From: an uncultured Methanobrevibacter sp.
GTDB lineage: Archaea > Methanobacteriota > Methanobacteria > Methanobacteriales > Methanobacteriaceae
NCBI GenBank assembly: GCA_902794475.1
Contig: CADBHR010000006.1
Coordinates: 1 to 39,476 of the forward strand
Direction: 5' to 3'
Length of the DNA: 39,476 nucleotides
Part shown: positions 1 through 9,516 of the stretch, in pieces
How the letters are laid out: every line of letters begins with the position of its first letter
How positions within the stretch are numbered: position 1 is the first letter of the stretch
Notes under the pieces: generated by a model
What the model was told of the DNA's origin: nothing
What the model saw: the letters and a program-made list of their open reading frames with translations, nothing else
The model's database searches: none
Made by a program: the position numbers and the translations under genes

Positions 1-14
1 AAAGAGGGAGTACA

Positions 15-464
15 ATGTTTGATGCTATTAAGGATGTTGTGAGAAAAAGCTCAATTCACGTCTGCATAGTCAATTGCGGAGGATGCAACGGCTGTGATGT
101 GGAATGTGTTGCACTATTGTCTCCAAGATATGACCTGGAGCAATTCGGTATTTATGTTCACAACAATCCTCGTGAAGCTGATGTTCTATTGTTGACCGGT
201 GCTGTAACCGAACAATGGAAGGACAATCTAAAAAGAATTTATGATAAGGCTCCTGAACCAAAAATAGCAGTGGCTGTTGGAAACTGCCCAATATCAGGGG
301 ATGTGTTTGCCCAGGAGGGAGGCCGTGTAAATGCGCCTGCATCCAATTTCATCCCTGTTGCAGCAGAAATTCCTGGATGTCCTCCAAGACCTAATGAGAT
401 ATTGGAAGCCATTTTGGCTGTTGGACCACAAGCTATTGCTGACAGAGGGAGGGAACAAAAATGA
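15..464 (+). CDS. ehaN: Energy-converting hydrogenase A small subunit (EhaN)
   Basis: This is the small subunit of a group 4 membrane-bound [NiFe]-hydrogenase. It carries the proximal [4Fe-4S] cluster that passes electrons between the NiFe site in EhaO and the polyferredoxins. The 149-residue protein has a Cys-rich N-terminal motif (C21, C24, C27 in CGGCNGCD), C91 in GNCP and C122 in PGCPP, the usual ligand pattern for this family. It is short and lacks the extra clusters of large uptake-hydrogenase small subunits. A GAGGGAG ribosome-binding site precedes the ATG. The stop overlaps the start of ehaO by four bases, so the two are translationally coupled. The membrane subunits of the complex would lie upstream of the window. 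The assignment to Eha rather than Ehb rests on the downstream gene order. Confidence 0.9.
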   Translation: MFDAIKDVVRKSSIHVCIVNCGGCNGCDVECVALLSPRYDLEQFGIYVHNNPREADVLLLTGAVTEQWKDNLKRIYDKAPEPKIAVAVGNCPISGDVFAQEGGRVNAPASNFIPVAAEIPGCPPRPNEILEAILAVGPQAIADRGREQK

Positions 465-1585
465 TAGTGCCTATTGGTCCGATTCACCCAGCTTTAAAAG
501 AACCTATCAGATTGAAACTGCAAACTGAAGGGGAAAGAGTAGTTAAGGCAGAAATTGAATACGGTTATGTTCATAGGGGAATTGAAAAGATTATTGAAGG
601 AAAAACTTGGCAGAAAGGAATTTATCTTTCAGAACGTGTATGTGGTATCTGTTCATATGAGCACACACAGACATTTGCGGAAACAATTGAAGCGATTTCT
701 GATGTTGATGTTCCTCCAAGGGCCCAATTCTTAAGGGTTATAGCAAACGAGCTTGACAGAATTCAAAGTCATCTTCTTGCAAATTCCACATTTTTCAAAT
801 CAATGGACCATGAAACCCTTTTCATGCATGTGCTGGAATTGAGGGAATATGCTATGGATTCAATTGAACTTTTAACCGGAAACAGGGTCAATATGGGTTG
901 GAACGTTGTTGGAGGCGTTAAGATGGATGCAGATGAGCGCCACTTCGAACCGATACTTGAAAACCTAAAGAAAATTGAGGAACGTTTTGAAATTGTTCGC
1001 TCATTATTTGCAGAAGGTCCTGCATTGGCTTTAAGATGCAAAGACATAGGATACATGTCTAAAAAAGAGGCAATCAAAGGAAGGTCAGTCGGCCCTATCG
1101 GAAGAGCTTCAGGAGTAAAAGAGGATTACCGTGTAGGTCACTATACTTATGATGATTATTTTGATTTCAAGGTCATAAGAAGAACTGAAGGGGACAATTA
1201 CGCAAGAACATTAACTAGATTTGACGAAATTCCAGAATCAATTAGTCTGGTAAGACAAGCTATTGAAAACATACCTGATGGTGAAGTCCGTACTCCTGCT
1301 GAAATCAAATCAGGTTATGCAATGCGTAGAAATGAGGCCCCTCGTGGTGAAGTAACATACATGATTGAAACCAATGGAAACCTAATTAAGAACATTTCAA
1401 TCAGGACTCCAAGCATTCCGAATATGGATTCCTGTGCAAAATATATGATTCGTGATGTGCCAACAGTTGCGGATGCCGTATCTACCTATGCTTCATGCGA
1501 TCCGTGTGTAGCATGTGCAGAAAGGGTGGCTATCACTGACGAAGCCGGAAAGACTCTTGTAAAAAGATGGGATGAGGTGATATAG
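461..1585 (+). CDS. ehaO: Energy-converting hydrogenase A large (catalytic) subunit (EhaO)
   Basis: Catalytic NiFe subunit of the Eha complex on the cytoplasmic face of the membrane, where H2 oxidation is coupled to ferredoxin reduction using the ion gradient. Both nickel-binding motifs are visible: RVCGIC near residues 59-64 (C61, C64) and DPCVAC near the C-terminus (C349, C352). An HRGIEK stretch near 38-43 is also typical of group 4 large subunits. At 374 residues it has normal length. The chain ends 22 residues after the last nickel ligand. It overlaps ehaN by ATGA and is followed directly by ehaP with no gap. Known role in hydrogenotrophic methanogens: anaplerotic supply of reduced ferredoxin for the first step of CO2 reduction. 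Confidence 0.93.
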   Translation: MIVPIGPIHPALKEPIRLKLQTEGERVVKAEIEYGYVHRGIEKIIEGKTWQKGIYLSERVCGICSYEHTQTFAETIEAISDVDVPPRAQFLRVIANELDRIQSHLLANSTFFKSMDHETLFMHVLELREYAMDSIELLTGNRVNMGWNVVGGVKMDADERHFEPILENLKKIEERFEIVRSLFAEGPALALRCKDIGYMSKKEAIKGRSVGPIGRASGVKEDYRVGHYTYDDYFDFKVIRRTEGDNYARTLTRFDEIPESISLVRQAIENIPDGEVRTPAEIKSGYAMRRNEAPRGEVTYMIETNGNLIKNISIRTPSIPNMDSCAKYMIRDVPTVADAVSTYASCDPCVACAERVAITDEAGKTLVKRWDEVI

Positions 1586-2614
1586 ATGTCATCTCTTATG
1601 TGGTATATTTTTGATTTTGCCCGAAAGGCATGGACTGACGCATTTGCAAATGCAAAAAATGAACCTGAAATATCAGAAAAGCCAGAAAGGTTCAGAGATT
1701 TTCCAAAAGTAAATAAGGAATACTGTATCGGATGTGGAGCATGCGTATCTTCATGCCCTTCACCAAATGCTATAAAGCTGATTCGTGATGAGGACTCTGA
1801 AAGCGGTGAAGGTTTCACATATCCTGTAATTAAATTGGGCGCATGCATACGCTGCGGATTTTGTGCTGAAGTATGTCCTACTGACCCAAAAACATTGGAA
1901 TGCGGTGAAAATCACCTGATTATGCCAGAATTCAATATTGTCCCATCAAAAAGGCAATATCTTGTTGATGATTATTTATGTATAAAATGTAAGAAGTGCC
2001 TAAAGCAATGTCCTGTTGATGCAATCAGTGAGATTGATGGAAAGGTTGTTGTAAATCAGCTCAAATGTATCTCCTGTGGAGATTGTGTTGAAATCTGTCC
2101 GGTAAACGGTGCAATGAAGGCAGTATTTGTTGATAATCTGCAGGACCAAAAGGATTTAATCCTTTTATGTGTCGAGTATCTTGAGGATTACATTAACTCC
2201 AAGGAAGAGGATTTGAGGTCTCTTGAAAAGAATGGCTTGCTGCAATATGACGTGCCGTTAGCCAATATATGGGATAAGGCATTGAAAATCATTCCTGATG
2301 AGGAAGTAGCATTGGAAATCATAACCAATGCGGTCAACCGTCTTAAGGTAAGAATCATTGATTGGGACAAGTCAAAATGTAAGAAATGCCAGTTATGTAT
2401 TCCGGACTGTCCTACAGGATGCATTTCATTTGACGAAAAAGAGGATACTATTGTAAGAGAGAAGGATAGATGCTTAAGATGCAGTATTTGTTACCAGACA
2501 TGTCCGTTTTCAGTAATCAAATACTTCATTTCCAAGTTTTCACTGGACGACGGTGAAAACATTCACGTTACAGTAAAGGCATCTAATCTGAATGAGGACA
2601 TTTTTATGGAGTGA
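1586..2614 (+). CDS. ehaP: Six-cluster polyferredoxin of Eha (EhaP)
   Basis: Electron-transfer subunit of the Eha hydrogenase. Six four-cysteine [4Fe-4S] motifs can be read in order: CIGCGAC..CP, CIRCGFC..CP, CIKCKKC..CP, CISCGDC..CP, CKKCQLC..CP and CLRCSIC..CP. This agrees with the six-cluster polyferredoxin described for eha operons. Between clusters four and five lies an acidic, cluster-free stretch of about 75 residues (roughly 190-265) with no recognised domain. The gene begins immediately after the ehaO stop and its end overlaps the ribosome-binding site of ehaQ, so the three are one transcription unit. It is likely to wire electrons from EhaN toward soluble ferredoxin or the formylmethanofuran dehydrogenase complex. 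That last destination is an inference. Confidence 0.88.
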   Translation: MSSLMWYIFDFARKAWTDAFANAKNEPEISEKPERFRDFPKVNKEYCIGCGACVSSCPSPNAIKLIRDEDSESGEGFTYPVIKLGACIRCGFCAEVCPTDPKTLECGENHLIMPEFNIVPSKRQYLVDDYLCIKCKKCLKQCPVDAISEIDGKVVVNQLKCISCGDCVEICPVNGAMKAVFVDNLQDQKDLILLCVEYLEDYINSKEEDLRSLEKNGLLQYDVPLANIWDKALKIIPDEEVALEIITNAVNRLKVRIIDWDKSKCKKCQLCIPDCPTGCISFDEKEDTIVREKDRCLRCSICYQTCPFSVIKYFISKFSLDDGENIHVTVKASNLNEDIFME

Positions 2615-2619
2615 GTGTT

Positions 2620-3981
2620 ATGATTGATAGTTTTACCAAAACACCAAGACCATTAAGGCACGTGGATGTTGATTTCGTAATTGACCAGACCAAATGTGCA
2701 GACTGCAAGGACAAGCCATGTCTTGAATCATGTCCTATTGATGCGGTCTATGTTGATGAAACCGATGGTTTCATAAAATTAAAAAGCACCTGCTTCGGCT
2801 GTGTGTTATGCCGTAATGCCTGTCCGTATGATGCAATAACTCTTGATGTCAAAATGGATCCTCCTTTAAAGGAAAACGTTCCAAACATTAACACAAAACT
2901 CTGTAAGGCATGTGGAGCATGTGTTCAGGCATGCAAAAACGGTTCTATTCATATTGTGGCAGACGGAACTCATGAACCTCACAGTCAAATAGACAAGGAT
3001 ACCTGCGTTAGATGCGGGTATTGCTTTAGAGTGTGTCCTACAGATGCAATAAAATATGGTGAGCTGCTTCCTAAAACCGTCAAGGGAGGTAAGGCTGTTG
3101 TCATTAACCAGCCTAAGTGTATCGGCTGTATGACATGTACAAGAGTATGTCCATCAATGGGAGCAATTAATGTGGGCCGAACAAATAAATTGCCTTATAT
3201 TAATCCTGGGTACTGTGCAAGATGTGAGGAATGTATGCATTCATGTCCTTCAGGGGCAATCAGGTATTCTTCACGTAAAAAGGCATTTAAAATGTACAGT
3301 GAGATTAAATCCTATGATATCGTATCAAGCATTATCGATTATGACGTTAAGAAATTGTCCCTTGATTTGATCAGTTTAAATAAGGTTCTCCAAAAGGTCG
3401 GAAATGCAATCGCTTTGGAATTCAATGACCAGAACTTTGAGCATTTCATTGAATATAAGGTAAATGACATGATGGAAAGGGAGCTGAAAATCAGTCTCAA
3501 CACAAACATTGAAATAGACAAGTTCACAAAACTGGTCGGATCATACCTGATGGACAGAAACATTGAGGTTTATGATAAGAAATGTATAGCCTGTGGCGAG
3601 TGTTACAATGTCTGTCCTGTTAATGCCATTGAACAGAACGGTCCAAACCCAATTACAATCAATGATAACTGCATATATTGTGGAAAATGTGTTGAAGTTT
3701 GTCAGTTTGATGCTATCGGCGCTTATGATGATTATTTCTACAGCAAAGATCAGGACTTATACTATGCCAGGTCATTTTTATACAAGCAAAGGCTTGGTGA
3801 CTTTTCACTTTCAGAGGACAAGTGTCAGGCATGTGCAATCTGTGTCAAGAACTGTCCGGTTGAAGCATTGACCTTGACTGATGATGACAAGATAGAATTT
3901 GATGGTGAAAAATGTATCTACTGTAGAAATTGTGAGGCAATTTGTCCTTTGGATGCAATAAGAATCGTTAATTTCAGGTGA
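2620..3981 (+). CDS. ehaQ: Ten-cluster polyferredoxin of Eha (EhaQ)
   Basis: Large polyferredoxin with ten [4Fe-4S] motifs, matching the ten-cluster subunit known from eha operons. The first motif is atypical, CADCKDKPC..CP, with extra residues between the second and third cysteines. The third ends CKNG and the eighth CQFD instead of CP. A cluster-free region of about 100 residues (roughly 220-325) separates clusters six and seven, giving a six plus four arrangement. A GTG at 2611 is in frame, but the ATG at 2620 sits five bases after GGAGTGAG and is the better start. With ehaP it could carry at least sixteen clusters, forming a long electron wire at the cytoplasmic side of the hydrogenase. 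Confidence 0.87.
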   Translation: MIDSFTKTPRPLRHVDVDFVIDQTKCADCKDKPCLESCPIDAVYVDETDGFIKLKSTCFGCVLCRNACPYDAITLDVKMDPPLKENVPNINTKLCKACGACVQACKNGSIHIVADGTHEPHSQIDKDTCVRCGYCFRVCPTDAIKYGELLPKTVKGGKAVVINQPKCIGCMTCTRVCPSMGAINVGRTNKLPYINPGYCARCEECMHSCPSGAIRYSSRKKAFKMYSEIKSYDIVSSIIDYDVKKLSLDLISLNKVLQKVGNAIALEFNDQNFEHFIEYKVNDMMERELKISLNTNIEIDKFTKLVGSYLMDRNIEVYDKKCIACGECYNVCPVNAIEQNGPNPITINDNCIYCGKCVEVCQFDAIGAYDDYFYSKDQDLYYARSFLYKQRLGDFSLSEDKCQACAICVKNCPVEALTLTDDDKIEFDGEKCIYCRNCEAICPLDAIRIVNFR

Positions 3982-3984
3982 ATC

Positions 3985-5028
3985 ATGTTTGAAAAATCAT
4001 TTATTACAGACTGTGAAGGTCCTCTGACCTTGAATGATAATGCTTTTGAAATGGCAGCCAAATTCATTGAGGATGGTGGAGAATTATTCAAAATTCTTAG
4101 TTTATATGATGATTACTTGGTGGACATTGTCAAAAAGGAGAACTATAAGGCAGGTAATACGTTAAAGCTTATTTTACCTTTTTTTGTAGTTGAAAATCTC
4201 ACAAATGCTGATTTCATCGAGTTTTCAAAAAACAATATATATGCTGTCAGCGATTCAAAATTCCTATTGGAATACTTGAAGGAAGCTATGAATACATACA
4301 TTGTCAGCACCAGTTATGGCCAATATATTGAAGCGGTCTCTGAGTATATGCAAGTGCCTTTTGAAAACACTTTTTATACAGATGCTGATATAGATTCCCT
4401 GCAACTCAATGACGAAGAAATTCAAAAAGTTAGGGAATTCAAGGAACTGATCTTAAGCAATCCTAATGATTATGAGCTCTTCGATGACATTTTCTTTAAC
4501 AGGATTGCAAAGATGGGAATATATGACAAAATCAGGGACATAGACGTTGTTGGGGGGCAAGGCAAAAAGCTGGCCATCGATAAGATCATTGAAAGGGACG
4601 GCATTGACACTGATGAAATCTTATACATTGGCGACAGCATAACTGATGTTGAGCCTCTGGATTTTGCCCGTAAAAACAATGGTGTCAGCATATCATTCAA
4701 CGGCAATGAATATCCTTTAAAAGTAGCTGAAATTGCTGTTGTATCTCCAAGTGCTGTAACAACTGCAGTTATTGCAAATGTCTATGCAGAAAATGATAAG
4801 GAAAAGGTTTTAGAATTTATTGAAGATTATAATATTTCACAAGATTTGAAAAAATTATTTGATGACTACAATATTGACGAGAAAATCAAAGATAGGTTTT
4901 TCTCCGTATTTGGCGAGGATTATCCAGTAATTCAGATAGTAACTGATGAAAACTATGAAGATATATTAAAAGTCAGCAAGGAAATGAGAAATAATATTCG
5001 TGGTCAGGATATAGGTGGATTAGGTTAG
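3985..5028 (+). CDS. ehaR: HAD-superfamily-like protein of the eha operon (EhaR)
   Basis: A 347-residue soluble protein of the haloacid dehalogenase (HAD) fold. Motif I at the N-terminus is DCEGPLT (D9, E11, T15), with Glu where phosphatases usually have a second Asp. Motif IV is GDSITDVEP (D217, D221). The region between holds a large, mostly helical and acidic insertion. The family is known as Eha subunit R. Its reaction is not established to my knowledge, and the D-x-E form of motif I leaves doubt whether it is a phosphatase in the usual sense. It follows ehaQ by three bases with an AGGTGA ribosome-binding site and precedes ehaS. Being built into a hydrogenase operon suggests a metabolic or assembly role rather than electron transfer. 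Confidence 0.8.
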   Translation: MFEKSFITDCEGPLTLNDNAFEMAAKFIEDGGELFKILSLYDDYLVDIVKKENYKAGNTLKLILPFFVVENLTNADFIEFSKNNIYAVSDSKFLLEYLKEAMNTYIVSTSYGQYIEAVSEYMQVPFENTFYTDADIDSLQLNDEEIQKVREFKELILSNPNDYELFDDIFFNRIAKMGIYDKIRDIDVVGGQGKKLAIDKIIERDGIDTDEILYIGDSITDVEPLDFARKNNGVSISFNGNEYPLKVAEIAVVSPSAVTTAVIANVYAENDKEKVLEFIEDYNISQDLKKLFDDYNIDEKIKDRFFSVFGEDYPVIQIVTDENYEDILKVSKEMRNNIRGQDIGGLG

Positions 5029-5036
5029 GTGTAAAA

Positions 5037-5927
5037 ATGGATTATGATAAAGTAGAAGACACATTCTTTGAAGCTTTTGAAGGCAAATATGTTAGGGCTT
5101 TAATTACAGGGCCTACCGAGGCAATTGTAAAGAGGGCTGCATATGATTCAACTTCAACTCCAAGTGCAGTGATAGGAAGAGTTGAAGGCGGAGTGGAAGG
5201 ATTTTTAGACGAATCACAGACCCCGGACAATAGGTTTGGAGCAATTGTGCAATACTGGTTAGGCGGGGACGATGTGGAAAAATTCGCATTTGAGCTGTCC
5301 TACAGATTAAGGCAGGACGTATTGGTCAAGCCATTCACACGTATTTTTGACTACTCCGATAAGGATAGTGATGAATATATTGAAATGATGGACATAGTGG
5401 GTCACTGCGGCGACGGATACGAATGGATCGTTGAAGAATATGGGAGGAAAATGATTAATGTGCCTATTGCAGTGCCTGACTTCCAGATTGAAGAAAAATT
5501 CAAGATAAATGACGGAACCATGGGGGGAAACTTCTGGTATCTGTGTGAAACTCAAGAAGCAGTTATAAATGCCGGTGATGCTATCATTGAAGCAATCATG
5601 AGTGTTGAAGGCGCAACTGCACCATTCGATATCTGCTCAGCGGCTTCAAAGCCGGAAACAAATTTCCCTGAAATAGGTCCGACAACAAATCACTTTTATT
5701 GCCCTTCACTAAAAGAACGTTTAGGCAATGAATCCAAAGTTCCTCAAGGCGTTAATTACATTCCTGAAGTTGTAATAAATGCAATCGATGAAGAATCAAT
5801 GAATAAGGCAGTTAAAGCAGGAATTGATGCTGCCCTTGAATTTGAAGGAGTAATTGGAATATCTGCAGGTAACTTTGATGGTAAACTTGGGGATAAGAAT
5901 ATAAATTTATTAGATATCTTAAAGTAA
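5037..5927 (+). CDS. ehaS: Formylmethanofuran:tetrahydromethanopterin formyltransferase-like protein (EhaS)
   Basis: A 296-residue paralogue of Ftr, the enzyme that moves the formyl group from formylmethanofuran to tetrahydromethanopterin. The length matches Ftr, and the family's features are visible: an early [11 protein letters not shown] stretch, [12 protein letters not shown], the central [11 protein letters not shown] region and a C-terminal [15 protein letters not shown] segment. Within eha operons this position is occupied by an Ftr-like gene. The organism should also carry a separate true ftr elsewhere. Whether this copy is catalytic cannot be told from sequence alone. If active, it would put a C1-transfer step next to the hydrogenase that supplies ferredoxin for formylmethanofuran synthesis. 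A GGTG ribosome-binding site precedes the ATG. Confidence 0.8.
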   Translation: MDYDKVEDTFFEAFEGKYVRALITGPTEAIVKRAAYDSTSTPSAVIGRVEGGVEGFLDESQTPDNRFGAIVQYWLGGDDVEKFAFELSYRLRQDVLVKPFTRIFDYSDKDSDEYIEMMDIVGHCGDGYEWIVEEYGRKMINVPIAVPDFQIEEKFKINDGTMGGNFWYLCETQEAVINAGDAIIEAIMSVEGATAPFDICSAASKPETNFPEIGPTTNHFYCPSLKERLGNESKVPQGVNYIPEVVINAIDEESMNKAVKAGIDAALEFEGVIGISAGNFDGKLGDKNINLLDILK

Positions 5928-5936
5928 GGTTTTAAA

Positions 5937-6875
5937 ATGGAAATATTTGACAATGATTTAAATGCGGAAGTTATTGGATTTGGGGCATTGAACGTTGACA
6001 AGCTCTATTCAGTTGAAAATATCGTCTCAAAGGATGAGGAAAGTTTCATCAAAAGTGAAACAGACACTCCAGGAGGTTCAGCAGCCAATACAATAGTGGG
6101 TTTGTCCCGCTTGGGTTGTTCCACATCAATCATTGGAAAGATTGCTGAAGATGAGGATGGGGATTTGATAGAATATCATTTGGCCATCAATGGGGTTTAC
6201 TCAAATAACCTGATTTACTCAGAAACAGGTTCAACCGGAAAATGTTTGGGCTTTGTCGATGAGGACGGTGAGAGATGCCTTTACATCGACCCCGGAGTCA
6301 ACGATGAAATCAAGATTGACGAAATTAATCCATTGAACATTATGAGATGTAAGATAATGCATTATACATCATTTGTCGGGGATTCATTTAATACACAGAT
6401 AGAATTACTGGAAAAGCTCAATGACCAGTGTGTATTAAGTTTTGATCCTGGAATGCTATATGTCAAGAAAGGATTCGATGAGTTAAGGCCTATACTTGAG
6501 AGAACTAACATATTGCTGATAAATGAAGCAGAATTAAGATTATTATGTAATAATAATGAAAGTCCTTTAAAAGAATTGGCTATTGGATTTTTAGATTTGG
6601 GAATTGAAACTGTTGTTGTTAAAAAAGGTGCCGATGGAGTATTTGCAATGAATAACTCTGCCGAATGTGGGGTGGAATCATTTGAATGCAATGTTGTGGA
6701 TACCACAGGTGCAGGAGACAGTTTCAATAGTGGATTTTTGTATTCATACCTTAAAGGATATGACTTGGAAAAATCATGCAAAATCGGAAATTGGGTGGCC
6801 AGTAGAGCTATTGAAGGATTTGGAATGGAAAAATTCCCAACTCTAAAGGATTTGGAGGATTTTTTTAAAATATAA
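5937..6875 (+). CDS. ehaT: PfkB/ribokinase-family kinase of the eha operon (EhaT)
   Basis: A 312-residue sugar-kinase-type protein. PfkB signatures are seen at both ends: a glycine-rich DTPGGSAANTIVGLSRLG segment near residue 43 and the catalytic DTTGAGDSFNSGF motif with G258, A259, G260 and D261. The expected role is ATP-dependent phosphorylation of a sugar, nucleoside or related alcohol. The substrate is unknown. It lies ten bases after ehaS and is assigned EhaT because a ribokinase-like gene ends the eha operon in related methanogens. That label is from memory of operon order, so the symbol is less sure than the family. A 34-base AT-rich gap follows before the next polyferredoxin. Confidence 0.75.
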   Translation: MEIFDNDLNAEVIGFGALNVDKLYSVENIVSKDEESFIKSETDTPGGSAANTIVGLSRLGCSTSIIGKIAEDEDGDLIEYHLAINGVYSNNLIYSETGSTGKCLGFVDEDGERCLYIDPGVNDEIKIDEINPLNIMRCKIMHYTSFVGDSFNTQIELLEKLNDQCVLSFDPGMLYVKKGFDELRPILERTNILLINEAELRLLCNNNESPLKELAIGFLDLGIETVVVKKGADGVFAMNNSAECGVESFECNVVDTTGAGDSFNSGFLYSYLKGYDLEKSCKIGNWVASRAIEGFGMEKFPTLKDLEDFFKI

Positions 6876-6909
6876 ATTTTATTAAATAAATTATTCAGTG
6901 GGTATAAAA

Positions 6910-7740
6910 ATGAATGTATCTTTTATAAAACAGATAAAGGACTTGGAGCGTGAAGTACTTTTAAAATCTGTTGAATTAGATGATGATGGTGACGATTTTC
7001 AATTTGAACTAGACAATTTTAGTACAAATGAAGAGATATTTGCTGTTTCACCTAGATGCGTAAGGTGTAATACCTGTGTTGGAGAATGTCCAGTTGATGC
7101 AATCGAACCAGCTAATATTTTTAGGATGGCTAAAATAACTGATAAATGTGTCAAATGTGAAATTTGTATTCAGACTTGTCCTGTTTCTGCAATAAAGCTG
7201 ATTGACAATTCAATCAGTTATGACCATGAGGATGAACGTGAAGTCATTGAATACAATTTATCCAATGTCAGTTGTGCTCATAGAGTAATTCGTATGAATG
7301 ACATTTCAATTGATTATACTGTCGACGATAACAATTGGGATGATTGTGCAACATTATGTCCAACAAATGCATTTACTATGGAATTCAAGGAATTCTTTGA
7401 GAATTTGAATATGGATTTGGGGATAGAGCTAATTGATGATGAATTATATCCATATGTCAATGAGAAAATGTGTATTGGATGCGGCGCCTGTCGTGAAATC
7501 TCACTAAATGACTTTGCAATTAATTTGGATAGGTATATAGGACCTATTATTCACTCCCGATTTATTGAAATAAATCATGAATCTTGCGTAAACTGTTATT
7601 TATGTGAAGAGAATTGTCCAACAGGGGCTATAGAGTTGGTAGATGGTGAAGTTGTCCTAGACAATGAAAAATGCATAAGATGCGTTGAATGCACAAATCA
7701 TTGTCCTGTAGGAGCTTTGAAAAGAGTGGAAATTGAATAA
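6910..7740 (+). CDS. Polyferredoxin with four intact and two degenerate cluster motifs
   Basis: A 276-residue iron-sulfur protein downstream of ehaT. Four complete [4Fe-4S] motifs are visible: CVRCNTC..CP, CVKCEIC..CP, CVNCYLC..CP and CIRCVEC..CP. Two further sites look eroded or altered. One has a lone Cys in NVSCAH and then CATLCPTN after a long spacer. The other is CIGCGACREIS, which has three cysteines but no closing CP. The start is set at the ATG at 6910; a GTG at 6898 is in frame but lies within the GGGT ribosome-binding region. Its place after eha suggests it accepts or delivers electrons for that complex, but it could be a separate electron carrier. I do not assign a gene symbol. Confidence 0.82.
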   Translation: MNVSFIKQIKDLEREVLLKSVELDDDGDDFQFELDNFSTNEEIFAVSPRCVRCNTCVGECPVDAIEPANIFRMAKITDKCVKCEICIQTCPVSAIKLIDNSISYDHEDEREVIEYNLSNVSCAHRVIRMNDISIDYTVDDNNWDDCATLCPTNAFTMEFKEFFENLNMDLGIELIDDELYPYVNEKMCIGCGACREISLNDFAINLDRYIGPIIHSRFIEINHESCVNCYLCEENCPTGAIELVDGEVVLDNEKCIRCVECTNHCPVGALKRVEIE

Positions 7741-7754
7741 TATGGGGGCTGTTT

Positions 7755-8390
7755 ATGAAAGCAAAAGAATTAATGGATAAAGACTTTGTATATTTGAATG
7801 CTGATGACAGTGTTGTTGACGCTTCAAAAGCTATGGAAGATGTCAGACGTTTTACCTGTCCTGTTGTAAATGATAAAAAGCAATTGATAGGATGGATTAC
7901 TGCGTTTGATATTACAAAAGGTTTAAGGGAAGGTAAAGAAAAGATTTCAGAGGTAATGAGCAGTTGTGAGGAAGTTGCATCTGTCCATGAGGATGACCCT
8001 GCACGAAAAGCGGTAATTTTAACCGCCAACAACAAGTTTGTCACCGTTCCTGTCGTGAATGATGACAATCAGGTAATAGGTATGGTTCGTGCTTGCGATA
8101 TTGTTGAGTTGTTGTCAAACCTTTATGACATCAAGGTTGTAAAATTATATAAAGCGATGCAAAACCAGCTTAACGGTGTAACATGGGAAGAGTTAATGGC
8201 TGCTTCTGCTCTGGTGTCCAAAAAGACTACAGGTAAAAAGATTTCCCCTGAAGAATATGAAGCCAATATCATGAATTCAACTTTCGGAGAAGCTATCTGG
8301 GCAACAGGAGGGCTTGAAAAATTCTTTGCAGGTTTGATTTCTGTTGGGGAAATGGTAATTGCTCGCAGAGTTGGAAGAGCTAAAAAATAA
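7755..8390 (+). CDS. CBS-domain-pair protein with conserved C-terminal region
   Basis: A 211-residue protein. Residues 1-120 form two CBS repeats, the first beginning MKAKELMDKDFVYLNADDSV and the second near SEVMSSCEEVASV; each ends with a hydrophobic VPVVND or CPVVND strand and a following IGWI or IGMV strand. CBS pairs bind adenine nucleotides or S-adenosylmethionine and sense energy or one-carbon status. The C-terminal 90 residues (VKLYKAMQNQLNGVTWEEL onward) are mainly helical and I do not recognise them. The ribosome-binding site is GGGGG before the ATG. It sits 14 bases after the polyferredoxin. Sensing the adenylate or SAM state for the electron-transfer genes is an inference from position only. 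Confidence 0.78.
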   Translation: MKAKELMDKDFVYLNADDSVVDASKAMEDVRRFTCPVVNDKKQLIGWITAFDITKGLREGKEKISEVMSSCEEVASVHEDDPARKAVILTANNKFVTVPVVNDDNQVIGMVRACDIVELLSNLYDIKVVKLYKAMQNQLNGVTWEELMAASALVSKKTTGKKISPEEYEANIMNSTFGEAIWATGGLEKFFAGLISVGEMVIARRVGRAKK

Positions 8391-8405
8391 TATTTAGTGA
8401 TAAAT

Positions 8406-9401
8406 ATGCGTGAATATAATGAATATCAGGACAAAACAATCCTTGTAACTGGTGGAGCGGGTTGTGTCGGAAGTAATTTGACCCGTAAATTTGTAGATTT
8501 GGGGGCTGAAAAAGTAATCATATTAGATAATCTTTCATCAGCTCACGAATGGAACATTTCACCTGGGGACACTATCGAATTTATCCAAGGGGATATTTTG
8601 GATGATGCTGTTTTAAAAAGGGTCTTCAAACAAAAGCCGGATTATGTATACCACTTGGCAGCACACTTTGCAAACCAGAACAGTGTTGACAATCCTGAAA
8701 AGGATTTGATGGTAAATGGTATCGGTATTTTGAAAGTGTTACAATATGCACAGCTCACCGATGTTGAAAGGTTTGTTTACTCTTCATCAGGTTGTGGAGT
8801 TTATGGACTGGATTCTAAAATGCCATTTGAAGAACATGATATTTCAATTTCACTACATACCCCATATCAAGTAACAAAACTTCTAGGAGAACTTTACACT
8901 AACTACTTCCATAATCTATATGACATGAACATCGTAAACGCAAGATTCTTTAATGTATTCGGGCCGGGTGAAGTTCCAGGAAAATACAGGAATGTAATTC
9001 CAAACTTCATGTACTGGTCTAAAAACGGACAGGCATTACCAATTACAGGGGACGGTTCAGAAACAAGGGACTGGACATTTGTAGATGATATCTGTAACGG
9101 TTTAATTGCAATGGGTGTTGAAGAGGAAGCAATCGGCGAAGCGATAAATCTTGGATCCGGAAAAGACCACAAGGTAATCGACATGGCAAACAAGGTAAAC
9201 GCATTGACCGGAAACGAAGCGGGAATTAACTACGTTGCCCGTCGTGATTGGGATGCAAAAACCAAGCTGTTATCTTCAATAGAAAAAGCAAAAGATATCT
9301 TAGGTTATTCACCAAAAGTATCCTTTGATGAAGGTCTTGAAAGGACTCACGATTGGTTCTGTGAAAACTGGGAAAACATTCAAAAATCAGCAGAGTTCTA
9401 A
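8406..9401 (+). CDS. NAD-dependent nucleotide-sugar epimerase/dehydratase (extended SDR)
   Basis: A 331-residue extended short-chain dehydrogenase. The NAD-binding motif TGGAGCVG spans residues 15-22 and the catalytic Y154-x3-K158 is in PYQVTKLLGE. YSSSGCGVYG supplies the active-site serines, and FNVFGPGE and the RDWTFVDDI segment are typical of UDP-glucose 4-epimerase and dTDP-glucose dehydratase relatives. It probably makes a UDP- or dTDP-sugar for surface polysaccharide or glycoprotein. The exact substrate cannot be told. The ATG at 8406 follows AGTGAT; an in-frame GTG at 8397 lacks a good ribosome-binding site. It is the last gene of the eha-linked block and ends in a hairpin with a T-rich tail. 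Confidence 0.85.
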   Translation: MREYNEYQDKTILVTGGAGCVGSNLTRKFVDLGAEKVIILDNLSSAHEWNISPGDTIEFIQGDILDDAVLKRVFKQKPDYVYHLAAHFANQNSVDNPEKDLMVNGIGILKVLQYAQLTDVERFVYSSSGCGVYGLDSKMPFEEHDISISLHTPYQVTKLLGELYTNYFHNLYDMNIVNARFFNVFGPGEVPGKYRNVIPNFMYWSKNGQALPITGDGSETRDWTFVDDICNGLIAMGVEEEAIGEAINLGSGKDHKVIDMANKVNALTGNEAGINYVARRDWDAKTKLLSSIEKAKDILGYSPKVSFDEGLERTHDWFCENWENIQKSAEF

Positions 9402-9407
9402 AACTCT
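9392..9407 (+). terminator. Stem-loop over the epimerase stop codon with T-rich tail
   Basis: AGAGTT pairs with AACTCT around a four-base loop. The TAA stop of the epimerase (9399-9401) is in the loop and adjoining stem, and T-rich DNA follows. A second hairpin (TTCCTA with TAGGAA, 9420-9450) lies just downstream. Together they mark the probable end of the eha-linked transcription unit. Confidence 0.5.
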
Positions 9408-9516
9408 TTTCCTCATTTTTTCCTAGAAATCTCCAAATGGTTTTTAGGAATCATTCTAATTTTCATTAATTATTTATATTCACTTTTATAAAATTATATT
9501 TTAATTAGGTGAATTC

